A stretch of DNA of 64,000 nucleotides. Source: Alviniconcha marisindica (lineage: Eukaryota > Mollusca > Gastropoda > Provannidae). Shown here in pieces: positions 63,201 through 64,000 of this stretch (position 1 is the stretch's first letter; the number at the start of each line of letters is the position of its first letter). The notes under the pieces are model-generated. The model had not been told where the DNA came from, ran no database searches, and saw only the letters and a program-made list of their open reading frames with translations. The DNA lies in the NCBI GenBank assembly GCA_018857735.1, contig JABMCL010000453.1, positions 969,501 through 1,033,500 on the forward strand, written 5' to 3'. The position numbers and the translations under genes are program-made.

Positions 63201-63282
63201 CAAGCTCAGCAAGGATCTGGTGTCCAGCACCGCGCACAAGCTGGAGCAGCTGGAAACGCTCATCAGCACAGGAACAGACTGA
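49436..63282 (+). CDS. dync2i2: DYNC2I2 (WDR34), cytoplasmic dynein-2 intermediate chain (11 exons, complete)
   Basis: Eleven exons join in phase into 496 residues (human WDR34 has 536). Known role: one of two intermediate chains of the dynein-2 motor that drives retrograde intraflagellar transport in cilia. Its N terminus recruits light chains and its beta-propeller holds the heavy chain. Seen here: a short N terminus with VQTDE and ATQTEDD (residues 48-54), the latter an LC8-type TQT motif. A helical segment follows (LLQCLLSVEALVSQCLSNN). Then come propeller blades with signatures such as GLAWNATGSTLAVAFGRFDH, TWNLDRRAV, GEVLVWDLS, VISIGGDGKILVWKV, LRIYNLL, LLLYDLG and SVRVFKLSKD, all aligned with WDR34. 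The start ATG lies in MFTNESLEPVEFKSTWKKER, which resembles the ETLGVASVPSQW region. Intron 3 has a GC donor. Most other introns carry minisatellites. The 5' neighbour FAM136A is divergent. Confidence 0.94.
49495..51234. other. DYNC2I2 intron 1
   Basis: Mostly unique sequence. A (CA)n block with cacatacac interruptions lies at 51080-51132. No other feature recognised. Confidence 0.7.
51235..51319 (+). CDS. dync2i2: DYNC2I2 exon 2
   Basis: Codes LTSEAGAQTGEVQTDEVGCQ and SWRRQDEA, a polar N-terminal region like that of WDR34. Acceptor gattgcag, donor gaagcg|gtgagc; phase 2 in, phase 0 out. Confidence 0.85.
51355..51715. repeat. 57-bp minisatellite, about 6 copies
   Basis: Unit: gaccaggaacagagtatggg plus ttcaagaatcatggtgccacagttagtgctttgcgta. 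It begins 35 bases after the exon 2 donor. Multiple of three. Confidence 0.94.
52060..52391. repeat. 60-bp array of acceptor plus exon 3 start, about 5 copies
   Basis: Units contain acccaaacagaggatgatag and attaggggatgaccatgg, degenerate copies of the first 45 or so bases of DYNC2I2 exon 3, joined to ttttactttgtgtc in place of the true acceptor. Confidence 0.93.
52392..52530 (+). CDS. dync2i2: DYNC2I2 exon 3 (GC donor)
   Basis: Starts after ttgtgtag with TQTEDDRDQRMIMAQVDD, then LLQCLLSVEALVSQCLSNNA, aligning with WDR34. It ends gaag|gcaagt, so the next intron begins with GC rather than GT. Joining to exon 4 gives FEDYE and the correct phase (0 in, 1 out). Confidence 0.87.
52535..52935. repeat. 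TG-rich and (AT)n microsatellite with a 110-bp degenerate duplication
   Basis: An (AT)n run of about 55 bases lies at 52628-52683, flanked by (GT)n. The segment tacagatcacaaaatttgta recurs at 52699, 52788 and 52880. Confidence 0.93.
53280..53830. repeat. 90-120 bp minisatellite, about 5 copies
   Basis: Words gaacttggtgatgttcacca, gtgaacacaaaatgtgatag and ggtataaggtacagagc recur. Upstream of the exon at 53957. Confidence 0.9.
53957..54036 (+). CDS. dync2i2: DYNC2I2 exon 4
   Basis: Codes YERGVGEEATSVTCVHTLTH, parallel to [20 protein letters not shown] in human WDR34. Acceptor gtgttgcag, donor ggagag|gtcagt; phase 1 in, phase 0 out. Confidence 0.87.
54475..54748. repeat. 48-bp array of acceptor plus exon 5 start, about 6 copies
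   Basis: The unit agcttcaggtgacagggctg plus gcatggagtaaaatctgttttcatggac repeats the true acceptor and the first 19 exon bases. Confidence 0.95.
54749..54977 (+). CDS. dync2i2: DYNC2I2 exon 5 (first propeller blades)
   Basis: Codes VTGLAWNATGSTLAVAFGRF and VGTWNLDRRAV, then VMCLEFHPENPAWLVGG. Acceptor agcttcag, donor tcaatg|gttagc; phase 0 in, phase 1 out. Six degenerate copies of the acceptor plus the exon start precede it. Confidence 0.93.
55015..55215. repeat. 45-bp minisatellite, about 4 copies
   Basis: Unit: acatgctttgtgtgtaggat plus gatgatggtgagaagatgatgactg. Confidence 0.92.
55258..55397 (+). CDS. dync2i2: DYNC2I2 exon 6
   Basis: Codes GEVLVWDLSQEDDLLLATSG and the DDAHREPVTRVHWM segment, both close to WDR34. 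Acceptor gtgtgcag, donor tacaat|gtaaga; phase 1 in, phase 0 out. Confidence 0.94.
55590..55935. repeat. 53-bp minisatellite, about 6 copies
   Basis: Unit: cctctcacaagtatcttctg plus tgttgctgaaacagtaccatgctgtcttctta. Confidence 0.94.
56487..56566 (+). CDS. dync2i2: DYNC2I2 exon 7
   Basis: Codes VISIGGDGKILVWKVDQ. The donor was chosen at ggatgg|gtgggt because phase 2 out restores Gly at the junction with exon 8 (LLDGFVVM, like LTEGFALVM). Confidence 0.9.
57113..57294 (+). CDS. dync2i2: DYNC2I2 exon 8
   Basis: Codes FVVMAQSLPRSMKVRGVRGD and IGVTSLAFSHEDPETFLVGS, parallel to human ALVMQQLPRSTKLKK. Acceptor gtctgcag, donor ctggaa|gtgagt; phase 2 in, phase 1 out. Confidence 0.93.
57295..58075. repeat. 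About 59-bp minisatellite starting at the exon 8 donor, about 13 copies
   Basis: The unit tctgaagtgagtggtgggtg plus tgtttcatcttgcagtactgctgtacatggg contains both a donor-like gaagtgagt and an acceptor-like catcttgcag. Confidence 0.95.
58076..58800. repeat. About 20-bp G-rich minisatellite (tagacatgggagtggtgggg), about 30 copies
   Basis: Directly follows the previous array. Pro/His/Ser-rich frames of more than 250 codons are open on the minus strand by repetition only. Confidence 0.94.
58928..59395. repeat. Poly-C run and about 38-bp minisatellite (about 10 copies)
   Basis: A C run at 58929-58955 is followed by units of tttttcatctcattcagagg plus gtgggacatggagtg. Confidence 0.94.
59604..59761 (+). 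CDS. dync2i2: DYNC2I2 exon 9
   Basis: Codes SSIPLRSPVTFTFNPHHGPV and FHRHAFISCGQDQCLRIYNL, matching WDR34. Acceptor aatccag, donor ctgcag|gtcagt; phase 1 in, phase 0 out. Its last 30-40 bases are multiplied in the following intron. Confidence 0.94.
59762..60560. repeat. Array seeded by the exon 9 donor, about 9 copies, interrupted by (AT)n
   Basis: Units of about 84 bp contain tcaggaccagtgtctgtgta, tacaccctaagacag and gtcagtgtggtagtc, which parallel the last 30-40 bases of exon 9 and the start of its intron. A pure (AT)n block lies at about 60150-60232. Confidence 0.95.
60636..60705 (-). mobile_element. Probable retroposon 3' end with (ATCAA)n tail
   Basis: atcaaatcaaatcaaatcaa followed by tctttattattcatcaa looks like the reversed end of a LINE or SINE with a TTGAT-type tail. 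Only the terminal 60-70 bases are recognisable. Confidence 0.4.
61225..62050. repeat. 90-110 bp array of acceptor plus exon 10 start, about 8 copies
   Basis: Units contain ttgtccatgcttacccatgc and acaaccagtgctgaccatgg, degenerate copies of the true acceptor tttacccag and the first 35 bases of exon 10. Confidence 0.95.
62051..62259 (+). CDS. dync2i2: DYNC2I2 exon 10
   Basis: Codes FSTSWSPVCATVFAAVTETG, LLLYDLGSANL and PIYCLQFNSKQ. Acceptor tttacccag, donor caaaca|gtaagt; phase 0 in, phase 2 out. Confidence 0.94.
62265..63150. other. DYNC2I2 intron 10
   Basis: Unique sequence with no minisatellite, unlike most other introns of this gene. No RNA gene or conserved frame seen. Confidence 0.6.
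63153..63282 (+). CDS. dync2i2: DYNC2I2 last coding exon
   Basis: Codes the last blade, HQLLATGDGGGSVRVFKLSK, a short helix and TGA at 63280-63282. The end is shorter than the acidic tail of human WDR34. Acceptor ctgttgcag. Confidence 0.93.
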
Positions 63283-63660
63283 AGGAGGGCAACGTATCTC
63301 AGACTCTGCAGACTCCACCACAGTGTGCTTGGGGACCAGTAGGCAAGATTCCGGACAGTGCAGAAATCCACTTAATGTAGGCATGACAACTTCTTGTTTA
63401 GATAAACTCAGGACTGTTCATGGATAAAGCTACTTATGACCCATGTTAGCATATGAAGCTGCTAATCACCAGTGCTAGATATGAAGCTGCTAATCACCAG
63501 TGCTAGATACCAGGCTTCTAATCACCAATGCTAGATATCAGGCTGCTAATCACCAGTGCCACTGACCACTGTGAGTGGGCAGGCAGGCAGTGATTGAATG
63601 GCCATTGACTGTATGGTGGCTAGTTTTGTGTCCATCAATAAATTGTCAGGTGCAGGAGGG
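63283..63660 (+). other. dync2i2: DYNC2I2 3' UTR with poly(A) signal
   Basis: AATAAA at 63637-63642 lies about 355 bases after the stop and is followed by a G/T-rich stretch, as expected at a cleavage site. Four degenerate 28-bp repeats around gctaatcaccagtgctagat lie at about 63448-63560. Confidence 0.6.
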
Positions 63661-63860
63661 GGGTGGGGGTGGGGATAAAATGGCTCAGGTCCCTCCTCCT
63701 TTAGTGAAAGTGTCTGTGGGGTGGGGGTGGGCTCTCTTTACCCTTCTTCTGTGAAAGTGTGTGTGTGTGGGGGGGGGGGGGGGGGGGGAGTGGTGAGGGG
63801 GGGGAGTGGCTGGCTTCCCTCCTTTGTGAAAGTTGGGGGGTGGGAGGTCACTTCCCCTCT
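63655..63860. repeat. G-rich repeats with a run of about 20 G
   Basis: Units of tttgtgaaagtgtgtggggt and a G run at about 63769-63789. Downstream of the DYNC2I2 poly(A) signal. Confidence 0.85.
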
Positions 63861-64000
63861 CCCTCTGTGAAAGAAGTGATCTGATTTTATTTTTGGTACA
63901 TATCATTTTATTTGTATCAGTACAGAAACAATTTGGCATAGTACAGAAAGTGTTTTTCTTAGCGGAGAAATATAAAAAAAACACCTGGCAGTGCCTGAGG

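Noticed and set aside
34333..63642. tRNA or other structured RNA genes
   Set aside because: I scanned for tRNA A/B box pairs and found no convincing match. A covariance-model search would be needed to be certain.

Overview
This is animal nuclear DNA. It carries parts or all of three conserved, intron-rich protein-coding genes, with no prokaryotic features. The orthologue set (UBR3, FAM136A and the ciliary dynein-2 subunit DYNC2I2/WDR34), the short dispersed repeat built around ggttgactgggcg, and introns packed with minisatellites suggest a lophotrochozoan, most likely a gastropod mollusc. The organism call is inference; the gene calls rest on protein similarity that I recognise.

Layout. (1) 1-34332, plus strand: the 3' two thirds of UBR3, an E3 ubiquitin ligase. 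There are 27 exons with matching reading phases, coding for about 1,273 residues up to a TAA stop. The 5' exons, including the UBR box, lie upstream of the window. One exon (30426-30615) carries an apparent one-base insertion. (2) 34333-about 36060: UBR3 3' UTR. About 36060-42630: intergenic DNA with several minisatellites and dispersed repeats. (3) 42635-49202, minus strand: FAM136A, complete in three exons (140 residues), a twin CX3C protein of the mitochondrial intermembrane space. (4) 49203-49435: a 233-bp gap between divergent start codons, a probable shared promoter. (5) 49436-63642, plus strand: DYNC2I2 (WDR34), complete in 11 exons (496 residues), with one GC-AG intron and a poly(A) signal at 63637.

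The most striking feature is the organisation of the introns. In UBR3 and DYNC2I2, but not in the FAM136A gene between them, most introns hold a minisatellite. At about a dozen junctions the repeat unit contains the splice site itself plus 6-50 bases of the adjoining exon. The arrays look like tandem multiplication of exon-intron junctions, and they leave rows of decoy donors or acceptors next to the real one. Many units are multiples of three (30, 36, 45, 48, 54 bp), so long repetitive open frames run through them on both strands. I treat these as artefacts, not genes.

The three genes are not known to share a pathway. UBR3 acts in ubiquitin-dependent protein turnover. FAM136A is a small mitochondrial protein. 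DYNC2I2 is an intermediate chain of the retrograde intraflagellar transport motor.
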